A stretch of DNA of 64,000 nt from assembly GCF_012489685.1 (NCBI RefSeq), contig NC_080042.1:5024501-5088500 (forward strand). The letters run 5' to 3'. The position numbers were made by a program, and so were the translations under genes. Below, one piece after another: positions 1 to 9,968 of the stretch; the stretch's first letter is position 1, and every line of letters starts with the position of its first letter. A model generated the notes under the pieces. It did not search any database. It had not been told where the DNA came from and saw only the letters and a program-made list of their open reading frames with translations. Source of the DNA: Lotus japonicus (taxonomy: Eukaryota > Streptophyta > Magnoliopsida > Fabales > Fabaceae).

Positions 1-404
1 TTTTATCAGGTGGTGATATAGGCTGCCGAACTTCGGTTTGGTTTGTTTTGATTATGCTTAAATGTCATTTTGGATAGGTTTGATAATATACATGTTATTT
101 GCTATTAAGAGCATGTACATGTTTTCGTTTTCTTGATAGTGAAAGTATGCTGGTAGCTAATTAAAACTAAGATATGACCATCAAAATCAGAACTGATATC
201 ACAGTTTGATCTGTTGTTTCAAATTTCTGATGATATTTATAAAAACAAGGTGATTCATACCCTTTTCGTGATCTGATTTCGGATTTGAATTTCAAATGCA
301 TGATGTGTGTAAGTTGCAGGTAAATGTTTATATACAGCAGAGCTGTGTGTTGCCAAGCAGTGTTTAGTTTCTTCAAACTCCATATCTGTCTTCTGTTGTT
401 CTAG

Positions 405-796
405 CACCTGCTTTCTTCAAACTCTCATGAAGGTGCTTCCCTTTCTTTCCTAATCAAATATTCTTATTTACTTAGAATGCTAAATGTGAGTTGTTCTAAT
501 GTTTTGGTTTAATGATTGAATGATTTACATGATTATTATTGTGGGTAAAGCTCTACAACGGAAAGAGTTAGGAAAAGAAGACATGATATATGGTGATAGT
601 CATAGATACAGGTACTGTTCTTTCCTTTATAGTGCTTCACAACTTCATATGAGTTGATGTATGTGCATCTTGTAATTGAAAAAGTTTTCTAGTACTTCTT
701 TGCCTTTGCCTATTGTTTTTTGAACTTCTTTTTGCTAGTGGAGAGTGTATCTTTGCCCCAGGGTCTAGAAGCTCAAATAAACCATGGTTTTCTTAA
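405..796 (+). CDS. Possible last three exons of an unrecognised host gene
   Basis: Three short open segments can be joined across GT-AG introns with consistent phase: 405-432, 551-611 and 739-796, ending in TAA at 794-796. The segment at 1-9 (ending TATCAG before GTGGTG) could be the end of the preceding exon, also in phase. The predicted tail reads HLLSSNSHE, then ALQRKELGKEDMIYGDSHRYR in pieces, then SGECIFAPGSRSSNKPWFS. I do not recognise the family. The support is only splice-site and phase consistency over about 49 codons, so chance is possible. If real, the gene body lies upstream of the window. An open stretch at 1576-1689 (ending RAPRFHGS) follows a plausible acceptor but is out of phase with exon 551-611. 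Confidence 0.3.
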
Positions 797-1865
797 ACTT
801 AAATTGACCCGATTTGCCATGTCATCATTCTCATATATTGATCTTATTTGAGTGCATCTTGTTTGCTGAATTTATAGGTAAACACCATAGAAAAAGAAAG
901 ATCCTTGATGATCATTAGGTTTAAAATGTTTGCCAAATATGTGGTTTACTTGATTCTTAATTGATTTTAAAAAATCAAAGTTGTATTTTCCTCTGAAGCA
1001 TTTTGGTGAAGGCTTATGCATGTAGCTGACCCAGCCTAGTGGGAAAAGGCTAGATTTGTAATGATAATGATTTTGTTAAAGGGCTGAATAAATTACATAG
1101 TTAAGAGGGAACTAATAGAGATAGTTGTGGAGTAAAATGAATTGCAAATATTTGAAATTTTAACCGTCTTACTTTTTCAAGCTAGGTTATGGAAGGACTA
1201 CAAATTTTTAATGGTCTAGAGTGTGAGGTAGCTTGTAGTTCTTCGAAGGTATTAAATGTCAATTGTTACTTCTACATATTTTGTCAATATATGTCTTTAT
1301 TCACTTTAACTGAGTAATTCTTCTTGTTAAGAGCCAAAGATATCATTTAGATATAGATTATTTAGAATGTATGGGTTTGACCTCTAGCAGAGCATCCCAT
1401 TTTAGTATCTCAATCTCTTTCTCATATCTCTATGTCCTTTACTTTTTTTTTCCATCTTTGTAGTTATTTTGCAGATCTTGCTGATTATGCATTTCATTAA
1501 AGTAATTATGTTGGATTGTGTTCTTGAACTGCCAGTCCTTACATGTACTTAACAGCACCTTTTGCATGTTGTTAGGTGTCATATGTTTTAGATACCGACG
1601 ATGTCTTATATCGAACGAGAAGTAAAAGAAAGGTAGCAAAGTCTTCGAATATTAGTCCAAGTAGAGCTCCACGGTTCCATGGTTCATAATAATATGTAAA
1701 TAGACGTAATTAGTGCGGTAGAGAACATTTTTTCTATTCATTTTTGTAGCTAGTGTATTATTTTTCATTTCCTTTAACTGCTACATTGTTGAGGTTACTT
1801 TTTATGAAATTTGGTGGCTGCAATTAGTCTCAGTTAGTTACTTTTTATGAAATTTGGTTGCTGCA
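797..1865. other. Gene-less AT-rich stretch
   Basis: No convincing coding frame is visible here. The sequence is AT-rich with long T runs, as in plant introns or intergenic DNA. It may be the interior of the CACTA element that ends at 2210, because the other end of that element was not found in the window. Confidence 0.4.
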
Positions 1866-2210
1866 ATATGTGGCATCTATTGCCACGGTTACGTAAGCGT
1901 GGGAATATGTGGCATCTATTTCCACGGTTAAGTACGTAACCATGGCAATATGGGGCATCTATGGCCACGGTTAAGTACGTAATCGTGGCAATATGTGGCC
2001 CCTATTGCCACGGTTAAGTACGTAACCGTGGCAATATCTGGCCTCTATTGCCACGGTTACCAGTTACGACCCGTGGTTACAGCGAAGCAATTGCCACGGG
2101 TCACCCTTGAACCGTGGCAATTGAGCAATTGCCACGCTAGCTATCGCCACGGTTAAACCGTGGCAAAAAGGCGTGCGGAACCGTGGCAAAAAGCCTTTTA
2201 TGTAGTAGTG
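1866..2210 (-). mobile_element. CACTA transposon end with subterminal repeats
   Basis: The right edge at 2196-2210 reads TTTATGTAGTAGTG, which on the minus strand is CACTACTACATAAA, the classic CACTA terminus. Inside it lie five tandem units of about 43 bp starting near 1866, 1905, 1948, 1991 and 2034. Most units contain GCCACGGTTAAGTACG followed by its complement CGTAACCGTGGC, so each can fold on itself. More GCCACGG/CCGTGGC motifs fill 2077-2195. Subterminal repeats of this sort are the transposase-binding regions of CACTA (En/Spm) elements. A possible 3-bp target duplication ACT follows at 2211. The opposite terminus was not found and probably lies outside the window, so only one end is annotated. 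Confidence 0.7.
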
Positions 2211-2321
2211 ACTTTATTCTTTATTTCTCCTTCAGCTTTGCTGACTTGAGCATCGAAGTGTCTTGTTGGTATCAACCTCTTATGCCCACTTGGTCTCTCG
2301 AATACGAGAAGACAAAGTCAT

Positions 2322-2771
2322 TCCTAAGAATGGCAACGGGTCGGTTGGGGACGGGTTTTGCCTTTCTCAATCCTAAACCCGAACTCTCATACCCAACTCG
2401 AACCCTTCAAGTTTTGGGACCGAAACTCGTTGTAGCATCAAATCCACGTTTAAACTTAACTTGATGCGTAGACTTTTATGCAAAACAAAACGCAACTTAT
2501 ATTATTTTATTGTGAAAAAACTGTCTTATATCTTTTTGCAAAAAAATATGGTATCTTGTTGTTCAAATATAGCAAAATTAGTAACAAATGAAGTTGTTTA
2601 CATGGTATATATAAGAGTGATTTTGTAATTTCATTATTCGAGTTTGGGTTCGAGTGCGGGTGCGGGTTTCACCAATACCAAACCCACTCAATCATATTGG
2701 GTTTAACCCGTCAAATCCGGTCGGGTTTAGAGGGTACCTACGGGTCTGGGTTATATTTCCATCCCTAGTCC
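2322..2771. mobile_element. hAT-like MITE, non-coding
   Basis: The segment opens with AGAATGGCAACGGGTCGG and closes with GGTTATATTTCCATCCCTAG. The outer bases are imperfect inverted repeats (GAATGGCAA against GGATGGAAA on the other strand). The ends are rich in GGGT/ACCC motifs while the centre is AT-rich and has no coding frame. This layout matches small non-autonomous hAT-type elements common in plants. I could not find a clean 8-bp target duplication, so the superfamily assignment is tentative. Confidence 0.45.
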
Positions 2772-2780
2772 TTACTAGAG

Positions 2781-3665
2781 AGGAGAGGTCCAACCGAGCA
2801 TCCCTTCACTACACCATTCATCCTTAATTCGGTCAAGTAATTTACTACTAGAACAATGACGCCTTCTATGGGGAAGGATAAATCTTATCCCAATTCATCC
2901 CTACCATGAAGAACATAAGAAAGTAAAAGCAAAATGTTCCTTTCATCAGAGAAGAGAACTCATCTCTGGAGACGCTCTTTCTACTCCAGCGAAATAAGAG
3001 TTTTGTTGGTGGCGGCTCTCCAGTGACGGCTTGTAGGAGATCCCTCTAGGAGATGATGCAGATCACCCATTCCTTTGATCTGGCCCGGAAACCAGGATTC
3101 CCCTAACGTAGTGTTCCACTCAGCTACCAATGATATGACAGACTTTAAAAAATTTAAAAATTTGTTACCGAGGCCTTTGGCCTTTGGTAATTTCATCATT
3201 TGAAATTGTCGACTACCATAACTTGGCACACTTTCAAACAACTTCATCATCTTCAAACATAACTTGTCGACAGGTGGCACATTGTCAGCATCCTCCGGAG
3301 CAACTTCATCATCTTCAAACAAATCTTCAACATGTGACAGTCGATTGAACAGTATTGCTTCTTCTCTAGTATCCATTTGATAGCTTTTCTGGCTGTGAGT
3401 TCTTCAGTAGTTACTGATGATGTCTCCTTTGAATCATCTTGTCATTTCAGGCTCCTTCCTTGATTTGTTAGTCAGCAACACTCTTGGAGCATTGCTTCCA
3501 GATACAATGAAGTTTCACATCTAATGACTCGTAGATATAGTGAGTAGTTGCATGTGGTTCTTCCTGTTTGAGCACTTTAAGAAACCAGGAGACAGACCTT
3601 CGTGCGAGTCTGAGCTCATGGATCTTTACTCTACAAATGTTAAGGTGTTAGTTTTCAAAGACTAG
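2781..3665 (-). pseudogene. Copia leader/gag-region fragment, copy A
   Basis: This segment lies on the internal side of the minus-strand primer-binding site at 3666-3677, so it should be the 5' leader and gag start of a Ty1/copia-type element. An open frame of 131 codons (3376 to 2981) contains an acidic stretch (EDLFEDDEVAPEDADNVPP). A second copy of the same sequence, about 85-90% alike by eye, lies at 20440-20960. No gag zinc knuckle or protease is visible, and the element does not continue into recognisable pol on this side, so it is a truncated remnant. Confidence 0.45.
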
Positions 3666-3677
3666 GCTCTGATACCA
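3666..3677 (-). other. Primer-binding site of copia remnant A
   Basis: The plus strand reads GCTCTGATACCA, the complement of TGGTATCAGAGC, which pairs with the 3' end of initiator methionine tRNA. It sits two bases from the presumed LTR edge (TGAGATG on the plus strand at 3680), so this LTR is a 5' LTR of a minus-strand element. Confidence 0.75.
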
Positions 3678-3679
3678 AT

Positions 3680-5490
3680 TGAGATGTGCAGAAATAACAC
3701 AAGAAAGTGGGGGGTTTGAATTGTGTCATTCAAAACTTTTGTTTTCCAAACGATTAACAATTTCAACTAGTTTTTCAAAATCGTTTGGTGTGGCAGATAA
3801 ACAAGCAGAGTAGCGAACAAAAGACATTAAGTTCAAATGCTAGATTAATCGTTTATCATATTTTGGGTGATAAAACATTTCAAGGGTTTAAGTGACCCGG
3901 TTAAATATTTCATGTAAATTACATTTTAGGAAATAACCTTCACATCCCCATCGTCTAATGACTAAGCGTAAGACAAAGCATGAAGACACTAAAGACAGAC
4001 TATACAAGTAAAATAAGTCAAACCAGCCAGATCGTCTGAGCAAGAGAAGAGAAGATCGATCAAGATAGAAGACGGACCAAACAATACAAGAAAGGTCAAA
4101 GATACAAGCCAAACTACTCAAGCAATGGAAAGTCAAATCTGCTAAGAAATCTGATCAAGAGAAGAGAAGAACGATTGAAGAAAGATGAAGAGTCAAAGCT
4201 TCGGGACAAAACTATGCAAGATATATCCAACTGCCAGATCGTCTGATAAGACTATGATTAAGGAAGATCTGCATCGTTTATCTCAAAGGCTGAAGATCAA
4301 GAAATGTCTAGAGAAAGAGCAACATATTCAAATTGAAAGCTCTCATACATTGTTGAAAGAGAAAGTCAACTGCAAAGAATCACGTGATATCTCACAAAGC
4401 ACATTGGACAAGGAAACAAGTACAACGTTGTCACAATCAGAGTTTCCTCTTTCTCTCACTAAAGGATTGGAACGTTGTTGCTTATGCTACCAACCAACTG
4501 GCAATATACACTTAGTAGCATTGCCTCAGCAAAGGACACAGTGCATTTAATGCACCTGACAAGAAGACCATTTGATCCAACGGCTAGTACTCAAGAGGCT
4601 CTACATGCTCCAACGGCTCTTAACAAAACCTGGATGCTTTTTGAAGTATTAAAGGATAGCTTGAAGATTTTCAGAAGCAATAAACTGAGCTAGAACTTTC
4701 ATCTAAGTCGAAAACCTTCTTCCAACTAGCAAGAAGAAACATTCAAAGAAAAGCTTAAGAGTCAAACCCTTTAGACATTGTCTGCTTCAAAGAGAGACAT
4801 TCCTAAGAGTCAAATTCACTCAAACACTTTGTAGTTCCCGAGCTTTATGAGAATAGAATCTCGTAGAGCCAAACGATCTTGAAAAAGATCTTAGGAGAAG
4901 TTCCTAACAATACTTGAACCTGGGAGAAATCATGTCTAATACTTGTTAAGAGAAGTCCTATAGAATACATGTTGGGCGGAATACTGTCGAATACTTGGTT
5001 GGGAGAAGTCTTTTCTAATACTTGTTGTAGGAGAAGTCCTTGATACTTGTTAGAGGAAATCTCGGTTCCGCCAAGGACTAGACGTAGCCCCATCGTTTGC
5101 GAGTGAACCAGGATACATTGTTGTGTGCTTATCGTCTGCTCTCTTACTTTTTATATTTGCTGCACCAAACGATTGCAAAAATATTTCATTAACTTATAAT
5201 CGTTTGAAAAACTCAAGTTTTAATTGAACACAATTAACCCCCCCCACCCCCCCTTCTTGTGTTACTTTTTGCGATATCAAAAGACACACACTCATTTTAT
5301 CCGGATCACCCTAGAATGACATGGCTACATCCATTCATTGGCTACACCAAGATTTCACTAAACAAGTATCAAAGACTTCTCCTACAAGTATTCTGTCGGA
5401 CTTCTCCCAACAAGTATTGTAAGGACTTCTCATACAAGTATTCTAACGACTTGCATCACCTTTCTGAGGACTCCAAGAGCAAAGTATAGA
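3680..5490 (-). repeat. Copia LTR A, split by an inverted LTR insertion
   Basis: The sequence 3680-3824 and its continuation 5280-5490 together match the first part of the LTR at 20980-21367. Shared marks are the G-run followed by TTTGAATTGTG, the AACGATTAACAATTTC block, a variant of the ATCCTGGTTCACC block, and tandem ACTTCTCC-AACAAGTATT repeats. The 1.45-kb block 3825-5279 breaks the match and is flanked by AAAGA on both sides. Confidence 0.6.
3825..5279 (+). repeat. Solo LTR of a related copia family, inverted
   Basis: The block is flanked by AAAGA at 3820-3824 and 5280-5284, a 5-bp target duplication. Its right part (5090-5279) is an inverted relative of the host LTR: GTGAACCAGGATAC, then CACCAAACGATTG, AATCGTTTGAAAAAC, a run of C, and CTTCTTGTGTTAC. 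Tandem AATACTTG/GAGAAGTC motifs at 4900-5060 are the inverted form of the host LTR repeats. No pol or gag sequence is present, so this is best read as a plus-orientation solo LTR. The left edge reads CATTAAG rather than TG, so that boundary may be off by a few bases or mutated. The frame at 4185-4550 inside it is not considered a gene. Confidence 0.55.
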
Positions 5491-6937
5491 TCTGGCAAGA
5501 TATTATCATCTTCTTCCTCATCTTCTTCATCATATTATCCAATAACTCTTCTTCTGGCATATCATGAAACAAAAGATTGGGTTGTTGAGGAAGATTGAAC
5601 ATCCTTTTGTTTCAACCTTGATGGTGGTTCTTGCTGAACGGGCAGTGTTTTATATGGTTGGATTGACAGGGTTGTGGATGAAGATCGACGAGATTTGGTT
5701 CTTGTAGGAATAGTCTGAGGTTTGAATAAAGGATCTCCCAGAGAAGTTATCTTGAGTGCAGGCAAAATAGGTTGTTAAGATCAAGTACTTCAATGATCTT
5801 GCCACACGATGAGATCAGACGTCTAATGTTGGGTGGTATGGGCAAGTCATCTTCCATTTGTTTTCCTTTGCCTCTTTCTCCAGTCGTGTTCCTTTTTTTC
5901 TTTGTTTGAAACTCTCCAGGAACAACAAAGTCATCAAAAGTCATCAAAAGCAATCTTCATTCTTTGAATGTTAGAGAGCTAGATGGGTGTAGGCCACTCA
6001 AATTGAGCTTGGCGTTGGGGTTTCTATGTTGGTCAGAGTAGAGGAGAGCCTATTATATTTGTGCTGAGGTTCGTGCACTTAAGTTTGACTCGAGTTTCTT
6101 TGGAGCATGGATGCTAGGAAGGTTCTTTGTGAGATAGTCTGTTTGAAGTGTGTGGAGGCTCTTAGGGATGATCGGTACAAGCAACATGTTCATGCTCGTG
6201 AGTTTGCGGGTGTTCGAAGATATGAAGTCAAAAGTCCTTTCTTGTCAATCATCGACGTGATTAAAGAGCCAAACGGCAGATATCCTTGGGGTTTTCCCAT
6301 AAAAAGGATTAGGTCATCCAAGATAAGTTAGGCCGGATTTACCTTGGCTTCCTTCAATATTTTTTACAAAGCAAATCTTGCATGCTCGTTCACATGGTTT
6401 CTTGCACTTTTCTTTGGCAAGATGACCTTCCTGATTACAGCATGAGCAAATTTCATACTGTCCAGCAAATTGCTAGAATCCACATCGGTTTGTTCTCCCG
6501 ACTCTTTCGATATGCAATTAGAGTCAGTGAACTTGGATTTCCATCCTCTTGTGAATCTTTTACCAACCTTGAGATTCACATTCGGGCAGCAACAACATCT
6601 TCAACAGTAAAGGTTGTAATGGCATTGTTTACCCTAGTGATGATGGTTCTGCTTTACTCCAATCTTGCACAGTCATAGAATTTCTTCGCCAAAGGGGCAT
6701 AGACGTCCCTCTGAGCTACACCGCAGACGGTTTCTCAGTCGTGATGCAACAAGTCTTCAATTCCCGTAATTTTTACATGAATATAAATTTTCAGGTCAAG
6801 GTAGCGACGCGAGACAATTGGACTGTCTCCTAGTGTTCCAGCGAGTGTTGCTCCAATATCTTCAATCAGAGCACGTCTTTGGGCAGCGATGCGTTCAACG
6901 TGAGCACTGATGATTACCATTTCTTCTTCAGTTCTAC
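5491..6937 (-). pseudogene. Degenerate retroelement coding debris
   Basis: Several short minus-strand frames are visible (6962 to 6735; 6579 to 6364; 5953 to 5747; 5765 to 5562). The last two overlap and could be one frame broken by a shift. The uppermost frame is continuous with sequence on the far side of the large insertion: removing 6938-19100 plus one TCTAC copy rejoins a frame reading KMIGIEPGRTEEEM and onward through VERIAAQRRALIEDIGATLAG. This shows the debris pre-dates the insertion. I do not recognise the protein confidently; the position between copia LTRs suggests retroelement origin. A plus-strand frame at 6107-6331 is also open but unrecognised. Confidence 0.4.
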
Positions 6938-9238
6938 TGTAAGACCCAGGTAGATTAAGCATTTAAATAACTAGTTATGTATCAGCTTAAGGGCAATAAA
7001 CGCTATTAAGCTTAAGTTTGATGTGTTCCTTGTGTGTTTATATAAATGAAGGATTATAAATATTATTAGTATTTTTTTAAATAAATAAAAAAAAACAAAG
7101 TAAAAAGAAAGAAAGAAAAAGAAGCGTTCACGACATTAACGTATATACACTAACGTATATATATATATATGTGTATATAAATGAAAAACACTTGTTTAAC
7201 ACTATTACACTTGATCACTTAACCTTACTCAAAGTGATTTTAAATTATATCATAGAGTCCCTAATAATTTTTAGGATAATAATTCACCTTCCCTATATTT
7301 TGTTATAGCTCCATGAGTTAAATCCTACACTATCAAAATTAAAACTAACGGCTTTAACTTCATATCAGGATTATTATCTTTGTTGCAACCAGTGTTAGTA
7401 TTTCTGTCTAATAAAATTACGTGGAGGAATTTCATGAAGGGGGGCCACGTGGCTGCTTTTTACTCATGGTAAAAATGACCAAACATGGCTACTACCTACC
7501 AGCATTTGACACCTTTCACCCTATGCCATGATGCACACAGCTCACTCACGCATTCTGATCCATTATCCCTGATTTCTACTCCATTAAACCGTGAATATAT
7601 TACTAATCTTGGAGCCTATAAGAAGCCAAGTCTTGTAGTGTGGATTCAGTGTGCTTCTGCTATCTTAAAATGATGTCCCTTCCCTTACGTTCAGATTGAT
7701 GTTAGTAGATCAAAACACATATATATTAGTGCATGAGTTTTTAGTGGAAAAATTAGAGAGTTTGTCTTGAGTGCGAGGAGCGGACTTGTGCTTAATTCAA
7801 GTAGCGGGAGTGATTGAGTTGGAGAGAGAGCAAGCTTCGCGTTACAAAACTAGACGAAGCACAGATGAGGGCAACTTACTTGCTAAATAATGCTTTAGGC
7901 GTCGATAACTTCGACTTGTATATTGCATATATTGATTGTTCGGAGGCTTTCGCCAAATATTTATTTTTGAGGCTTCGGCCGTCTTCATGATTTCTGATTT
8001 CTGTTGAACTAAATTACATCGTATTGTTCTTGTAAGGCCTTTATAATTGTGTGTACGTTCTGTTGGATTGTATTAACTCAAATTAATGATATTTATGCAA
8101 ATGCGGAGTGTGGGAAACAATAGGTTATGTCAGTGGTGACGGGGTTTTCTTAGAAGAATTCTGGGCAGGCTCTTACAAGGGATCTGAGCTATAGCCGTGT
8201 TGAGTTTCGAGACTTTTCCCGGGGACGACACTTGGGGTTATTGGGAACTTTTGAATAGATAGGATTCTGAAACAAAAAGATAAATGAAACCTTGACTTTA
8301 TCAATCAATTTCATAATGAACTAACTCAAAGGGGAACGTTTTAAGTAATAATGAGAACCTTCTGAAAAAGACTTAGGAGTTGCAAATGTTTTGGAAAAGG
8401 GAAAAGTCGACGATCCGAGTGCTAAGGGAGTGGAAATAGCACCTTCCTTTGCTCATTGAGCAGTTTGTTTCTACCCAAAGGATAAGCCTGAGTGACTGGA
8501 GAAGCCACTGAGTGCGGTTAGCACACTTGCTTTTAAAAGCTTTTGTCGATGAATCTACGTCTACCTTCGAGTGTTATTTTGAGACAATACTTTTAACTAG
8601 ACATTTGGCGTGGTGAGGACTATATTTTGGTTGGCTAATCATATTGCACCATGCACACATTTTGAGGTCAAATGCGATGGGATGTCGGGCCTTGGTGAAG
8701 CCGTAAACGGTCATAAGATCGGGTATTCACATGAGAAGAACACCAAAAGTGTTTCTTCGGCATAGCGGACGGAAATGGTTAAACCAGGTGGGTTAGGACT
8801 GATCCGACTATGCCAGGGATAGTAAGCGACACCCGAGCGGAAATGGTTAAGCACAAGGCCTGTGTTAGGACTGACTCGATGGTGCCCAGCCCATATTTTT
8901 CGGAGCATCTTTTTAGCATAACATTGCACTTCATACCATGCACCTAACTATATTATGGTTTGATATTGATGAATATTGTTAACTGTAACATGATGACATG
9001 ATAATTATATGCTTATGATAAGCCTTATTGAACCTATGTATCTATCCCCTTTATCTTGTACCTGTTGTTTGTAATATACTTTATTTTGTGAGTTGACCCT
9101 CGCACCTGCCTTGTTTGTATGTTTGTGTTTGGGCGGTCGGCAAACTGCCAGATGAGTCTGAACGGTTGGTTCGAGACGGTCCGCCACACGGGGCGGAACC
9201 GATACGAGATGCTTGATTGACTCGACCCCACTGCTTGG

Positions 9239-9814
9239 GTGATCGACCCCGCCGGTCACCGAGCACAGTACACGGGGGGAGTCATTGAGGAGCGAGCAGA
9301 TGAGCATGGACACTTGACTAGGGGAGTGCTACGACGGATGACGCTGAGCTTCAACCTGCCACCATCAGTGAGCAGTGGACCCGGCACCGGTGTGCCGCCA
9401 CCTTCATCACCTCCATCCTCCGAGGAGGAAGAGAACCCCGTAGAGGATCTTTCTACCTTTGGTGCACCTCACGGACAGACCCCTCAGGCCGCCGTCGACC
9501 CAGTGGACATTCCTTCCACCTCGAGGCTCGTAGAGCCGAAGAGGGAGCCATTCGTCGCATCTCCTTCTCAGCTCGGTGCATCTTCCTCCACATGTGGCTA
9601 CCGCGTGGAACCTTTTGTACGCGTGGAGGAGAGGCTTGTACGATCTGAGGTGTTTGACGTGGAGACTGGCATGGCTAGGGCTCAGTTCAGGGTGGCGAGA
9701 CGCGAGGTCGTGGACTTGGACACAGATGTGATAACTGTGGAGGACTCCGACACAGAGGGAGATTATACCAGCGAGGAGGAGGAGGAGGGTAGGAAGACCC
9801 GCTTCTTTGAGTGA
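9239..9814 (+). CDS. 191-codon open frame inside the solo LTR
   Basis: This frame lies in a GC-rich island within an otherwise AT-rich LTR. The product is low in hydrophobic residues: a Pro/Ser-rich part (PPSVSSGPGTGVPPPSSPPS, about residues 40-60), an acidic patch SEEEENPVEDL, a central part with VRVEERLVRSEVFDVETG, and a very acidic tail with TVEDSDTEGDYTSEEEEEG. No known domain is recognised. The nested LTR has a much shorter counterpart at 13040-13250 (ending NSDSGDDHASM and a stop), so this part differs between families. It could be a real LTR-borne gene, a relic, or a chance frame favoured by base composition. It is interrupted by nothing and ends 155 bases before the nested element. 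Confidence 0.35.
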   Translation: MIDPAGHRAQYTGGVIEERADEHGHLTRGVLRRMTLSFNLPPSVSSGPGTGVPPPSSPPSSEEEENPVEDLSTFGAPHGQTPQAAVDPVDIPSTSRLVEPKREPFVASPSQLGASSSTCGYRVEPFVRVEERLVRSEVFDVETGMARAQFRVARREVVDLDTDVITVEDSDTEGDYTSEEEEEGRKTRFFE

Positions 9815-9968
9815 TTGGGTAGGTGTTTTTAGTCGTAGCCCTGATCATTCGTGTCTGTATTTTGGGGCAGGGTAGGTCCCCGACTTTTTGTGTGGTTCCA
9901 TGCGATGGAAATCACAAGGAGTAGTCGGACGTAGGAGGTCAGGAGGATGCCATTTTGGGCTGACTCTC

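Noticed and set aside
1576..1689. Possible exon VSYVLDTDDVLYRTRSKRK
   Set aside because: It is open and follows an AG, but its phase does not fit the exon chain at 405-796, and no alternative partner was found.
1866..2076. CRISPR-like array
   Set aside because: The repeats are contiguous with no unique spacers, in a plant genome next to a CACTA terminus.
2808..2825. CACTACACCATTC as the second CACTA end
   Set aside because: It is in the wrong position and orientation to pair with the end at 2210 and lacks the subterminal repeats.
4185..4550. A 121-codon plus-strand frame
   Set aside because: It lies wholly within a presumed solo LTR, has no recognisable domain, and its composition is that of the LTR.
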